Notes: generated by a model from the letters alone, not told the origin. A stretch of DNA of 5,960 nt from Leptofilum sp050292445 (GCA_050292445.1 JBNKLQ010000332.1:1-5960); one strand, 5' to 3'. Positions 1-5,920 are shown, numbered from the stretch's first letter. Numbers and translations are program-made.

Positions 1-67
1 TTTAATTTGTTTAAACTGCGAAATCTTTGATTATTTTTTTTGTATTGTATTGATGATATGCCGTCGT
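1..67. other. AT-rich non-coding stretch downstream of the acyltransferase gene
   Basis: This AT-rich segment lies 3' of the minus-strand acyltransferase gene. It contains the 8-base palindrome GTTTAAAC (9-16) and a run of eight T on the plus strand (34-41). A 4-bp stem, AATC/GATT (22-25 and 29-32), precedes the T run. It is too weak to call a terminator, although it could end a plus-strand transcript entering from the left. No coding sequence was recognised here. Confidence 0.4.
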
Positions 68-808
68 TTAAAACTCACTATCTGCATACCAGGGATGGGC
101 AGCAACCGCTTCGGCTGCGGCGCGGAGAGCAGGGTCGGTGGCATAAACACCACGTTCTTCTGGTGGCAGTAAGGCAGCAATGTGCTGCATGATGTCATGA
201 CCGATAGCATCCAGCTGCTCGCGGCGTTGACGGCCACGGCCGTTTACACGGTAGGGGCCAAATGGCTGGCCTACGCGAATCGTTAGCCGGGTGCGTTTGC
301 CCTGCCGCAATGCTGAAAATGTCTCCGTCATGCCGGTGATGCCGATGGGCAGAATGGGCGCGCCAGTTCGCGTCGCCACGTAAGCGGTGCCGGGGCGCGG
401 CGGGCGCAGCACCTGTGCCCAGGCACCGCCCTCAGGGAAAATACCCAGAACGCCATTTTGCTGCATGATTTTTTCGGCCGCTTTTAGCGCGTAGCGTGAA
501 CCGGTGCCGGGTTCCACCGGATATACTTTCCACAGGTCGGGAATCCATTTGGCAATCGTGGGGGCAGCCGGCCGATCTGTGCTGGCAAGAAATTCCAGGG
601 GAAAAGGCAAGGCAGCCAGCATCGCTACGGGATCAGCAAAATAAAAATGGTTGCCAACCACCAACAGCGGCCCACTGTCTGGAATGTTTTCCTCGCCGAT
701 GACCTCAAAGTGGGTCAAGGTTTTCAGCGCCAGGCGGGCAAGCCTGCGTAAAATGCGGCGCATGGTGGGGCGATGCGGGTAGCGGAATTCAGCGGGGATG
801 TCAGCCAT
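68..808 (-). CDS. plsC: 1-acyl-sn-glycerol-3-phosphate acyltransferase (PlsC/LPLAT family)
   Basis: This 246-residue protein is probably a lysophosphatidic acid acyltransferase. Such enzymes move an acyl chain onto the sn-2 position of 1-acyl-glycerol-3-phosphate at the membrane, giving phosphatidic acid for phospholipid synthesis. The catalytic HX4D motif is visible as NHFYFADP (H54, D59). The substrate-binding FPEG motif is at 124-127, and a PILPIGITG block at 151-159 matches the fourth family motif. The length is typical for a minimal PlsC. The N-terminus is Arg-rich and amphipathic (17-32), with no clear transmembrane helix. The ATG at 808 is used because homology-like sequence starts soon after. 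No clear Shine-Dalgarno precedes it, and Met16 is an alternative start. The gene is last in a four-gene minus-strand row, 121 bases after the peptidase gene. Other lysophospholipid acyltransferases share these motifs, so the exact acceptor is uncertain. Confidence 0.9.
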   Translation of the reverse strand: MADIPAEFRYPHRPTMRRILRRLARLALKTLTHFEVIGEENIPDSGPLLVVGNHFYFADPVAMLAALPFPLEFLASTDRPAAPTIAKWIPDLWKVYPVEPGTGSRYALKAAEKIMQQNGVLGIFPEGGAWAQVLRPPRPGTAYVATRTGAPILPIGITGMTETFSALRQGKRTRLTIRVGQPFGPYRVNGRGRQRREQLDAIGHDIMQHIAALLPPEERGVYATDPALRAAAEAVAAHPWYADSEF

Positions 809-850
809 GCGTGAAGTGTAGTGGATGAGGGGGTGAGGGGCAAAAAAATG

Positions 851-949
851 GTTAATGGTCGGTGGTAGTTAGTGGTTAGTGGCTGGTTACCGCGCACCGA
901 TTACCGATTACCGTTCACTGATTACCGACCTACTGACCACTGTTCACTG
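851..949. repeat. Degenerate heptanucleotide array in two opposed halves
   Basis: The sequence has a clear period of 7. From 900 it reads ATTACCG, ATTACCG, TTCACTG, ATTACCG, then ACCTACTG (8 bases), ACCACTG and TTCACTG to 949. From 851 to 892 there are six heptamers, each starting with GT (for example GTAGTTA, GTGGTTA, GTGGCTG). Their complement uses related words such as ACTAACC, so the two halves are roughly inverted and could fold imperfectly. The array fills the gap between the peptidase and acyltransferase genes and runs into the peptidase 3' end, providing its TAG stop (930-932) and last residues. It resembles in style the short tandem heptamer repeats known from cyanobacteria. Confidence 0.75.
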
Positions 950-2768
950 GATTAAACAAGGCGAGTGGCCCGCCGCCGACGTTGATGAGGAGCTGGTTAT
1001 TGGCAACGGCCGTTACCCACATATCATTTGTGATGGGCGTGCGGGAGCCGCCTTCAAATAATCGCGTCAGGCTGTTTTGTGTCTGGTCGAGGGCAAAAAC
1101 GGTCAATTTGCCATTGTTGCCGCTGCCGAGGCTGGCAGCCAGGTAAGGTTGGCCGTTAACCAGGTGCAGCGTGACGTTGCCCTGGACTTCACCGGCATAG
1201 GATCTTTCCCAGATGAGACGGCCGTTCCCATCAAATTGTAGCAGGCGGCGGTCAAGGACATCGGCGTGGGCCAGCAGCAAGCCGCCGTCGGGCAGCGCCA
1301 GCAGGTCGCCCCAACTGATGGTGCCGGTGGGCAGCGCATCGATCAGAGTGGCAACTGGTGTGTCGCTGCTGAGATCGATCTGGTACAGTCCCTGCCGGTT
1401 GTAAAGCCACAGCCCGTCAGGATGCAGCGCCAATTTTCCACTCAGATCAATAATCGGTTTGCCCTGTTCGGCTTGGATGCGCCACAAACGGCCGTCATTG
1501 CCATCAGTTGTCAGGTAAAGGGCATCGTCACTCAGCTGCCAGTCGAGCAGGCGGCTTTCCAGAGGTTCGGTCCAGAGCAAGTCGCCCGTGGTGGAAACGG
1601 CCGTGAGTGAATTGCGCGTGGCGGCTACGACCCCGCCATCGGGCAGGGGCAGCAGGTGGATTGTGAGATTGGTAGGCAAGGTGGTTTGCCATTCCTGTGT
1701 CAGATCGGGCAGGCTGTACGCTGCCAGCGTGTTGTTGATGTCGGCCAGGAAGAGCAGGCTATTGGCTTCGTGAATCAGGGCGTCGTCCAGTTTTGCCAGG
1801 GAGAAGGTGATGGGATTGGTTTGGCCGTTGCCCATATCGAGCCTGAGTAACTGGTTGTCCTCCATCAGGAGATAGCTGCGGTTGTCTATCGGGATCGGGC
1901 CGATGGGGCGAGAGCCGCTGTGAGTAAACGGCCGTACCCAGCTAACCCCTGGAATCGCCCCTATCCGTGCCGCCCAAATTTGCTGCGAGGGCCAGAGCCA
2001 GCCTGCTGTGGTCGGGTCTTCCGGCCAGTAGCCGGTGAGGGTTTGGTACGGTGCCTGGGTGCGCACCTCAAAATGGAGATGAGGAAAACCGCGCGGCTGG
2101 CCAATCAGCCCGACAAGATCGCCGCGCTGCACGCAGTTGCCGGGTTCCAGCAGTACGCTGTCTGGGTCTAAATGGCCATAAAAGGAGAGGATGGTACGGC
2201 CGTTGGCAAAGGTATGCTGAATGATAACCACGCCCTGGTCGCGGCCCCAGCCCAGCGGCTGGGCGTAGGTCACCAGCCCATGCCCGATGCTGTAAACGGG
2301 CGTGCCCAGATTGGACTGCCCCGATGGCGCGCTCCAATCTTCCCCAGCATGGTATTTGGCGTAGCGGTCGCGGAAGATGCCAAAATCGCCGCCGCCCCGG
2401 CTGACGTTGGCCGCATCAGGTGGATCGATGGGGAAGTCGAACAGGTCCACGATGCCGCAGGCGGCATTGCCGCTGGGAACCGGATCGCTGACCTGCAAGC
2501 TGCGAATATCACCCTGGATGTTGAGGGGAACGGCCGTTGCCGTCGGGGTCGGCGTGGGTGTGGCGGTGTTGGTCGGTGTTGGGGTATTGGTAGCGGTGGG
2601 AACGGCCGTTAACGTGGATGTGACCGATGGCGTGCTCGTTGCTACTGGTGTGTTTGCTGCCAGGGGCGTGGCATCGCTGGCCGGATTGGTACAGGCGGCC
2701 AAACTGAGCAGCAGCCAACCGATGATTAGCCAAACGATACGATTCTTAAACGACAAAGGCCCACTCAT
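930..2768 (-). CDS. M23-family metallopeptidase lipoprotein with C-terminal PQQ-like beta-propeller
   Basis: This 612-residue protein is predicted to be exported and lipid-anchored. A hydrophobic signal segment (about 11-22) ends in the lipobox LAAC with Cys26. A Thr/Pro/Ala-rich linker (27-82) follows, then an M23/LytM-type zinc endopeptidase domain (about 128-240). The expected ligands are present: H140 and D144 in HxxxD, H199 in YGHL, and H230/H232 in HLHFE. It is therefore probably active, cleaving peptidoglycan cross-links or other extracellular peptides. Residues about 290-605 look like a PQQ-type beta-propeller, with repeated LPDGG (375-379, 492-496) and GxLxW blade motifs (395-399, 516-520). 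The propeller probably binds a partner or ligand. Cys104 and Cys212 could form a disulfide. The ATG at 2768 begins directly at the signal peptide, and no strong Shine-Dalgarno is seen. The last six residues and the stop lie inside a heptamer repeat array. The M23 call is firm, the propeller call moderate, and the substrate unknown. Confidence 0.88.
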   Translation of the reverse strand: MSGPLSFKNRIVWLIIGWLLLSLAACTNPASDATPLAANTPVATSTPSVTSTLTAVPTATNTPTPTNTATPTPTPTATAVPLNIQGDIRSLQVSDPVPSGNAACGIVDLFDFPIDPPDAANVSRGGGDFGIFRDRYAKYHAGEDWSAPSGQSNLGTPVYSIGHGLVTYAQPLGWGRDQGVVIIQHTFANGRTILSFYGHLDPDSVLLEPGNCVQRGDLVGLIGQPRGFPHLHFEVRTQAPYQTLTGYWPEDPTTAGWLWPSQQIWAARIGAIPGVSWVRPFTHSGSRPIGPIPIDNRSYLLMEDNQLLRLDMGNGQTNPITFSLAKLDDALIHEANSLLFLADINNTLAAYSLPDLTQEWQTTLPTNLTIHLLPLPDGGVVAATRNSLTAVSTTGDLLWTEPLESRLLDWQLSDDALYLTTDGNDGRLWRIQAEQGKPIIDLSGKLALHPDGLWLYNRQGLYQIDLSSDTPVATLIDALPTGTISWGDLLALPDGGLLLAHADVLDRRLLQFDGNGRLIWERSYAGEVQGNVTLHLVNGQPYLAASLGSGNNGKLTVFALDQTQNSLTRLFEGGSRTPITNDMWVTAVANNQLLINVGGGPLALFNPVNSGQ

Positions 2769-2795
2769 GGGAAGATTTTAGCCGTTCTCAAAACA

Positions 2796-2830
2796 GAGAC
2801 GAGTCCACTCGCCTCAATCTCACTGAGTGT
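2796..2830. repeat. Small inverted repeat in the sulfotransferase-peptidase gap
   Basis: CGAGT (2800-2804) and ACTCG (2807-2811) are complementary around two bases, and the stem extends by GAG/CTC (2796-2798 and 2813-2815) after one A-C mismatch. CACTGAGTG (2821-2829) is a second small dyad. The word CAATCTCA (2815-2822) recurs at 3597-3604 in the next gap. The element sits immediately 3' of the sulfotransferase stop codon. There is no T run, so it is not a typical terminator. It may be a decayed relative of the period-7 elements in the other gaps. Confidence 0.4.
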
Positions 2831-3547
2831 TCAGGTAGCGTTGCGTGAACGGAATTTGCGCCAAAGGATGAAGCCACCCAATGCGGCCAGTCCAACAGGT
2901 AGCCAGGTCAAGGTGCGTCGCAGCATCTTGAATCGCCACAAAATCATCTCCCGGTCGTTGACGTGGGGGAAAGGGACGTCGGGTATTGGCACATTCAAAA
3001 AGGCGCACAGCGGTTCCCAGCCTTCTTTTACCTGGAAGATAAGCAGCTTTTCAGGTGGGACGTGCTGTTTGACGGCTTCAGTATGCTCGTGAAAGCGTTG
3101 GATAGCGTAGGTGCGGTCGGAGAAACGGCCGTTAAAAATCTTTTGCCAAACGAGCTGTTCCTGCAAATCAATAAAGTAGCCCAACGGCCAGGGCAGCTTG
3201 TACGCCCAAAACGGCAGGCCATCCATTGAGCGGAAGATGGTTTCGTTGGTGCTATCGTACCAGCGGTCTGGGTCGCGCACGGTGTGGATCACTTTGGCAT
3301 TGGGGTAGGTGTCCAGCAGTTCGCAGTAAAAGGCACTGGCGGGATAATCCACCGTGGCCTGGAAGCGGCCAAAGATATTTTCCCAGGGCACGGTCTGGCC
3401 TTGCCCGATTTGGTACCACATGTTGATATGAGACGGCCGTTTAATCACTTCTTCCATATGGTAGCAAGGGTCAAATCCCAGAATTTCCAGTGCCGCCTTG
3501 AGCGAAAGCGTGCCGGTGCGGCCAAAGCCGGAACCAATTATTTTCAT
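2831..3547 (-). CDS. Sulfotransferase family protein with C-terminal transmembrane helix
   Basis: This 238-residue protein looks like a PAPS-dependent sulfotransferase of the Sulfotransfer_4-like type, which transfers sulfate from 3'-phosphoadenylyl sulfate to a hydroxyl or amine. The 5'-phosphosulfate-binding loop is at the N-terminus (GFGRTGTLSL, 7-16). The 3'-phosphate-binding segment is VIHTVRDPDRWYDS (86-99), with R91 and S99 as likely contacts. The late block WEPLCAFLNVPIPDVPFPHVND (split around 177-198) is typical of this family. A hydrophobic stretch at about 213-229, followed by a basic tail, predicts one C-terminal membrane helix with the catalytic domain on the cytoplasmic side. 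The ATG at 3547 is supported by AAAGAGG (3552-3558) four bases upstream and by the glycine-rich loop starting at once. The acceptor is unknown: a lipid, glycan or small metabolite are all possible. Confidence 0.85.
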   Translation of the reverse strand: MKIIGSGFGRTGTLSLKAALEILGFDPCYHMEEVIKRPSHINMWYQIGQGQTVPWENIFGRFQATVDYPASAFYCELLDTYPNAKVIHTVRDPDRWYDSTNETIFRSMDGLPFWAYKLPWPLGYFIDLQEQLVWQKIFNGRFSDRTYAIQRFHEHTEAVKQHVPPEKLLIFQVKEGWEPLCAFLNVPIPDVPFPHVNDREMILWRFKMLRRTLTWLPVGLAALGGFILWRKFRSRNAT

Positions 3548-3561
3548 CGTGCCTCTTTATT

Positions 3562-3604
3562 TTGGAGATTGGAGACTCAGTGATTCAAATAATCTCCAAT
3601 CTCA
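3562..3604. repeat. Heptamer direct repeats forming an 11-bp perfect inverted repeat
   Basis: GAGATTGGAGA (3565-3575) is perfectly complementary to TCTCCAATCTC (3593-3603), with a 17-base loop. Both arms have a period of 7: TTGGAGA twice (3562-3568, 3569-3575), then AATCTCC and AATCTCA (3591-3597, 3598-3604). The element begins one base from the deacetylase stop codon and fills most of the 57-base gap to the sulfotransferase. No T tract follows on either strand, so readthrough into the next gene is plausible. It could act as an RNA processing or stability hairpin, or be a small repeat element with no host function. Confidence 0.7.
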
Positions 3605-4324
3605 TTACCAAACCATAATCTGCTTAAATTGCTCGGCATACTTCACACCGATTTTCTCGCCAGGGCGTTTATCCAGTTCTTTCAGCCAGTCGAGATTGGC
3701 TTCGCCGTTGGGGAACTGGGTTTTGTGGGCCAGGGTGGCGGCGATTTTTTGGGGGTAAACGGCCGTCACATCCACCACCACATCCGGGTCACGATCCGTG
3801 CTAAACACAAACACGCGCTCCAGGCAGCCCAAATCAGCACCTTGTTCATTAAGCTGGTTCGGATGATACAGAGGCATCTTCGACGGCATGTAGGCATCCA
3901 GCGCCGCTTGCCCTGCGGCGCGATGATCCGGGTGAATTTGTCCGGTCCAGTGTGGATCAAATGTGAAGAGCGTATCGGCTTGCGTCAGGCGGTAGAGGCG
4001 GGCAATCTCGGCTCGCAGCGCCAGATCGGGCAGCAGTTCGCCGTCAGGGCGACCCAGGTTAAACGTTTGTTGAATGCCCAGCAGTTGGGCAGCATCTTCG
4101 GTTTCTTGCAGGCGGTTGGCGGCCAGGGCCGGGCGGCTTAAGCTGGCATCTTGCGCGCCGATGTCGCCCAGCGTGCAGTTGACGGAGAAAATTTCTACGC
4201 CACGCTGGGCCAGTTGGACAATGGTGCCGCCGCACATTGTTTCCAAATCATCCGGGTGGGCGGCAATGACAATGAGCCGTTTGGTGTCGGCAAATGCTTC
4301 TAAACTTCGTAGGTCTTGGGGCAT
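3605..4324 (-). CDS. PIG-L/LmbE-family zinc-dependent deacetylase
   Basis: This 239-residue protein belongs to the PIG-L/LmbE deacetylase family, whose members hydrolyse N-acetyl groups from GlcNAc-containing lipids, glycosides or pseudo-sugars such as mycothiol and bacillithiol precursors. The signature AHPDD is at 22-26, and HPDH is at 131-134. By analogy with MshB, H23, D26 and H134 bind zinc and D25 is the general base. Length and motif spacing fit the family, and no signal peptide is seen, so it is probably cytoplasmic. The ATG at 4324 is preferred because AAAGGA lies six bases upstream. An in-frame GTG at 4369 would add 15 residues that carry no family sequence. The gene is the first of the minus-strand row and diverges from the secreted-protein gene at 4558. 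The exact substrate cannot be read from the sequence. Confidence 0.9.
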   Translation of the reverse strand: MPQDLRSLEAFADTKRLIVIAAHPDDLETMCGGTIVQLAQRGVEIFSVNCTLGDIGAQDASLSRPALAANRLQETEDAAQLLGIQQTFNLGRPDGELLPDLALRAEIARLYRLTQADTLFTFDPHWTGQIHPDHRAAGQAALDAYMPSKMPLYHPNQLNEQGADLGCLERVFVFSTDRDPDVVVDVTAVYPQKIAATLAHKTQFPNGEANLDWLKELDKRPGEKIGVKYAEQFKQIMVW

Positions 4325-4330
4325 ACATAT

Positions 4331-4336
4331 TCCTTT
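4331..4336 (-). promoter_or_regulatory. Ribosome binding site deciding the deacetylase start
   Basis: On the minus strand AAAGGA lies six bases before the ATG at 4324. This favours that ATG over the upstream in-frame GTG at 4369. Confidence 0.6.
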
Positions 4337-4544
4337 CTTTTTGAACAATTCCAGTCGTAATATTTCCACAATGCTCTTGTAACGACTTGAAATAGAAACA
4401 CAAGGATTGAATGTTACATTATTTTCGTCCGGACAAACATATCAGATCCACTTTCTCATTACTGTCTTTTGCTTTCGCCCCCTATGATTTTGGGGTGAGC
4501 TACAGCGGGTTGGGTTGAAAACTTTAAGACGCTAATCATTCTAA

Positions 4545-4550
4545 AAGGAG
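4545..4550 (+). promoter_or_regulatory. Ribosome binding site of the secreted-protein gene
   Basis: AAGGAG lies seven bases before the ATG at 4558. It is the strongest Shine-Dalgarno match in the window and fixes this start. Confidence 0.8.
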
Positions 4551-4557
4551 ACTATTC

Positions 4558-5784
4558 ATGAAAAACCTATTAACCAAACGCAAGATCGTTTTGTTCGTTG
4601 GTTTGTTGAGTGCCTTAATTATGGCAGCTTTCATTGCCTCACCTGCAATACGCACACTCGCTCAAAATGCCAGCGACAATGACTTTCAACCAGCACCACC
4701 ATCTATCGGTGCAGATGTGCCCGTGACTTACTTTGGCCCGGCACCTTCTTCCGTACAGAAAGAATTGGTTGGGCCGGTTCAGCTGTTAAATGCGGGTACT
4801 GTTGACCAGGATGAAGGAACCATTACGCTGCCGCTGTATCGTGGGCAAATGCGAAATGGCAAAAATGTCTGGTTTATTCTTACAGATACGACTGATGAGG
4901 GCAATGCCGCAGCACTGGGCTTAAATTTCTCCCCTAAGCTGGCTTATGCCGCTGTTGGGCAAGGTGTACGTGATGCCAGGTTAGAAGCAGATGCCAGTCT
5001 TACCTTCCAATCAGGACGGGTCGATTTCTCTCCTGAACGTGTCGTTGTGCCTGGTTCACCAGACCCCTTCCCACCGGCTGAGTTTCAGCCCGGTTCTGTC
5101 GGAGACGCAGCCTACAGCCCATTGGTGCGCATCACGAATGCTGGTAATCACATCTACAATGCCCCAGTCATCGCCTTTGATGCTTCCGACGAGCAAATAA
5201 CCTTCTGTGATGGCAATCCTGATTACAGCTTGGTTCATGACAAAGTTGTCAGCATCTGCCCTGATGGGAATGGTGGCGGTACGGTGACATTGGCGCTTAC
5301 CCCCGGCTTTAGCTTTGCTAAACCGGTACTCTACCTGAGCACAGAAGCTTCCGATCCACTGGCTGCTTCTCTAGAAGGGGCAACCCTGGCTCCAGGGTTG
5401 GCCGACATCACCGTAGGTCGTGATGATAGTGCTTTCAGCGCTGTTGAACGTATCTTCCTCACGCTGAACGGCCCGACAAACAGCCCTGACGGCGTGGTTA
5501 ACCCGCAGCGGCAAGGACTGAACAGCGCCCTGATGGGTGAAGGCGGGCCGCTAAATGTGCTGGGTGGCATTCCGACAGTTGCCACGGATTACAGTCCTTT
5601 GTGGGATGTCAATCTGGGCGAATGGACGCAGGACGCCATTGATCGCGGCTTCCGTTCCCGCGTTACTGAAGAATTCCAGATTTTGGGACTCGTGGAACGT
5701 GGCTGGATCACCGGTCCTGGCGGTGCGCCTTATGGTTCGGTGGGCATCATTGTGAACTGCCCCATCGTCATGCGCTTCCTCTAA
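4558..5784 (+). CDS. Secreted conserved protein of unknown function
   Basis: This 408-residue protein starts with a basic stretch and a hydrophobic core (about 10-27), a typical Sec signal peptide, with cleavage probable near residue 36. The mature protein is Gly/Pro/Asp-rich and predicted to be mainly beta, with no transmembrane segment, so it should be released or surface-located. Conserved-looking blocks are ITLPLYRGQMRNGKNVWFIL (89-108) followed by TDTTDEGNAAALGLNFSPKL, then AAYSPLVRI (184-192), TDYSPLWDVNL (343-353) and a C-terminal GPGGAPYGSVGIIVNCPIV (386-404). I recognise this pattern as a recurring hypothetical family but cannot name a domain. Cys217 and Cys234 could form a disulfide, and Cys401 is near the end. 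The YSPL motif occurs twice. The start has a strong ribosome binding site. The gene appears monocistronic, with a hairpin 59 bases past the stop. It is visibly less GC-rich than the minus-strand genes and lacks ACGGCCGT. No enzymatic motif is evident. Confidence 0.8.
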   Translation: MKNLLTKRKIVLFVGLLSALIMAAFIASPAIRTLAQNASDNDFQPAPPSIGADVPVTYFGPAPSSVQKELVGPVQLLNAGTVDQDEGTITLPLYRGQMRNGKNVWFILTDTTDEGNAAALGLNFSPKLAYAAVGQGVRDARLEADASLTFQSGRVDFSPERVVVPGSPDPFPPAEFQPGSVGDAAYSPLVRITNAGNHIYNAPVIAFDASDEQITFCDGNPDYSLVHDKVVSICPDGNGGGTVTLALTPGFSFAKPVLYLSTEASDPLAASLEGATLAPGLADITVGRDDSAFSAVERIFLTLNGPTNSPDGVVNPQRQGLNSALMGEGGPLNVLGGIPTVATDYSPLWDVNLGEWTQDAIDRGFRSRVTEEFQILGLVERGWITGPGGAPYGSVGIIVNCPIVMRFL

Positions 5785-5842
5785 ACTTGTAGGGGGGGGC
5801 AAGCGTTAAGCTTTAGTATCGAATACTGAGCCGAAAAGATCA

Positions 5843-5881
5843 GCAAAGAAGATTTCTCATTGGTTGGGAAATCTTCTTTGC
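5843..5881 (+). terminator. Strong hairpin, probable transcription terminator
   Basis: GCAAAGAAGATTTC (5843-5856) pairs perfectly over 14 bp with GAAATCTTCTTTGC (5868-5881) around an 11-base loop. The following plus-strand sequence ATTTAATTAAT is AT-rich but has no long T run. On the minus strand a TTTT occurs a few bases past the stem, so it could work in both directions. Its place 59 bases after the secreted-protein stop supports a terminator. The stem is AT-rich and lacks a classic U tract. Confidence 0.6.
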
Positions 5882-5901
5882 ATTTAATTAATCAGATTAA
5901 A

Positions 5902-5920
5902 CCACTGCCTCTGGCAGTGG
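5902..5920. terminator. Perfect 8-bp GC-rich hairpin with triloop
   Basis: CCACTGCC (5902-5909) and GGCAGTGG (5913-5920) pair perfectly around TCT. AAAAA follows on the plus strand and TTTAAT follows on the minus strand, so it could weakly terminate a minus-strand transcript arriving from the right. It could instead be a repeat or a protein-binding site. No gene was assigned in 5785-5960. Confidence 0.4.

Larger units (their letters stand above)
235..3767. repeat. Dispersed palindrome ACGGCCGT, 12 copies
   Basis: The 8-base palindrome ACGGCCGT starts at 236, 1006, 1218, 1488, 1597, 1928, 2196, 2530, 2602, 3125, 3433 and 3759. Every copy extends to AACGGCCGT or its complement ACGGCCGTT, and four are the full 10-base palindrome AACGGCCGTT (1005, 2529, 2601, 3124). 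Only two other CGGCCG hexamers exist in the window (475 and 569). All copies are inside minus-strand genes: one in the acyltransferase, eight in the peptidase, two in the sulfotransferase and one in the deacetylase. They encode Thr-Ala-Val five times, Asn/Asp-Gly-Arg five times and Arg-Pro twice, so all three reading phases occur. This points to selection or mutation bias at the DNA level. The function is unknown. Confidence 0.85.
4325..4557. promoter_or_regulatory. Divergent intergenic region, probable promoters for both gene directions
   Basis: This 233-base AT-richer stretch separates the outward-facing deacetylase and secreted-protein genes, so it should hold both promoters. On the plus strand, TTGAAA (4515-4520) could be a -35 box with a poor -10 such as ATTCTA (4538-4543), which would leave almost no leader. 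No convincing minus-strand promoter was found. An 8-base palindrome, GTCCGGAC, sits at 4427-4434. A small hairpin with CCCC/GGGG arms spans about 4478-4495. Either could be an operator, but nothing in the sequence shows which protein would bind. No small coding sequence was recognised. Confidence 0.4.

Noticed and set aside
851..949. The period-7 array as a CRISPR array.
   Set aside because: Units are 7-8 bases and contiguous, with no spacers.
2172..2612. Plus-strand open frame of 146 codons opposite the peptidase gene.
   Set aside because: It is antisense to a gene with complete domain motifs and has no recognisable family or start signal.
2523..2690. G/T-rich low-complexity tract as a separate repeat element.
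   Set aside because: It is explained by the Thr/Pro/Ala linker codons of the lipoprotein read on the minus strand.
3565..3603. The inverted repeat as a rho-independent terminator.
   Set aside because: No T run follows on either strand, and the next gene is in the same direction only a short distance away.
3629..4141. Plus-strand open frame of 170 codons opposite the deacetylase gene.
   Set aside because: It is a shadow of the PIG-L coding frame in GC-rich DNA, with no domain of its own.
4325..4369. GTG at 4369 as the deacetylase start.
   Set aside because: The ATG at 4324 has a well-placed AAAGGA, and the extra 15 residues show no family sequence.
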